From Caulochytrium protostelioides (Eukaryota > Chytridiomycota > Caulochytriomycetes > Caulochytriales > Caulochytriaceae): a stretch of DNA of 27,846 nucleotides. The notes beneath the pieces are model-generated. The model was not told the origin of the DNA. It saw only the letters and a program-made list of their open reading frames with translations, and did no database searches. Both the position numbers and the translations under genes were made by a program. Below, piece by piece: positions 27,309 through 27,846 of the stretch (position 1 is its first letter; every line of letters starts with the position of its first letter). The stretch covers positions 1-27,846 of the forward strand of contig ML014330.1 of the NCBI GenBank assembly GCA_003615045.1, in the 5' to 3' direction.

Positions 27309-27846
27309 ACGCCGACGCTCCGCCCCGGCGAACGTCCATGGCCGCCGCGCGGATGTCTACGGGCGCTCCCGTTCCCGTCTGCCATCTCTCGTGGCAGCAC
27401 TCGGGCGGTCCCGTATGGCGCTTCGGTCCGCTGGGCGCTTGCCGCCTTTTCAACCGCGTCCTTTGCGCGACTGCCGCCGCCGCGCTTCTCTGCGCGCCTC
27501 GCTCCATGCCGACGCGCCGATCCGCTCCGCGAGCGTCGCACGCGGCAGCCGGTGGGTGACGTACATTGAATATAGACCCGTCTTTTTTTGAGTTTGCCTT
27601 TCGGTCTTGGATACATCTTGTCGGGGCGATCATGTCAGAGTCGATCGTCGGGATCAGAGGTTTCCGATCGTGATGGTCTGGTCGATAGACTGATGCAGGG
27701 TGCATTACTATCGATGACTGCCATGATGGCGATGAAGGCATCTGACGGTGGGGGCAGGAAGAGTGATATTCAGTACGGACAGAGGGGCTCTCCCGTGAGA
27801 CGACCTGATGCGGACATCACGCCCTCTTTGGGGCCCCCCGATAGGG
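27309..27846. other. Downstream of RPP2, no gene recognised
   Basis: This contains the RPP2 3' untranslated region. Open frames on both strands overlap each other, are Arg/Ala-rich and have no domains. The window ends in GGGGCCCCCCGATAGGG, a GC palindrome loosely like the Fanzor end motif but cut by the window edge. Confidence 0.45.

Noticed and set aside
1-27846. CRISPR arrays, rRNA genes, operons
   Set aside because: No direct-repeat/spacer pattern, no rRNA-like sequence, and the genes are spaced and oriented as in a eukaryotic genome.

Overview
The window is eukaryotic nuclear DNA, GC-rich and moderately gene-dense, most likely from an early-diverging (zoosporic, chytrid-like) fungus. Evidence: a Sey1-type GTPase gene split by a 250-bp GT-AG intron, a 20S proteasome beta-4 subunit, a cytosolic ribosomal stalk protein P2, a Cdc25-type Ras exchange factor carrying a WW domain, long low-complexity proteins, and remnants of Fanzor (eukaryotic TnpB-like) elements. 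The placement within fungi is inference.

Layout. 1-1416: a GC-rich edge, an AT-rich island, then Fanzor remnant A (+). 1469-5104 (-): Q/P/S/A-rich protein with two long CAG tracts. 5105-6782: no gene recognised. 6783-10949 (-): WW plus RasGEF protein. 10950-12332: no gene recognised. 12333-13673 (-): secretory-pathway membrane protein with a 12-residue tandem-repeat tail. 13674-15259: divergent intergenic region. 15260-17599 (+): AT-hook protein. 17600-18690: intergenic with a GTGGCC minisatellite. 18691-21658 (+): SEY1 in two exons. 21838-22187: Fanzor remnant B (+). 22376-22972 (-): proteasome beta-4 (PRE1/PSMB2). 23613-24030 (-): Fanzor remnant C, followed to about 25190 by an AT-rich island that may hold more of the same element. 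25191-26984: no gene recognised. 26985-27308 (+): RPP2. 27309-27846: no gene recognised.

The host genes are unrelated housekeeping and regulatory genes (Ras signalling, ER fusion, proteolysis, translation, putative chromatin or transcription factors), and nothing suggests an operon or gene cluster. The most unusual content is the set of three Fanzor C-terminal fossils. They share sequence past the stop codon, including a GC-rich near-palindrome that sits in opposite orientation in copy A relative to copies B and C.
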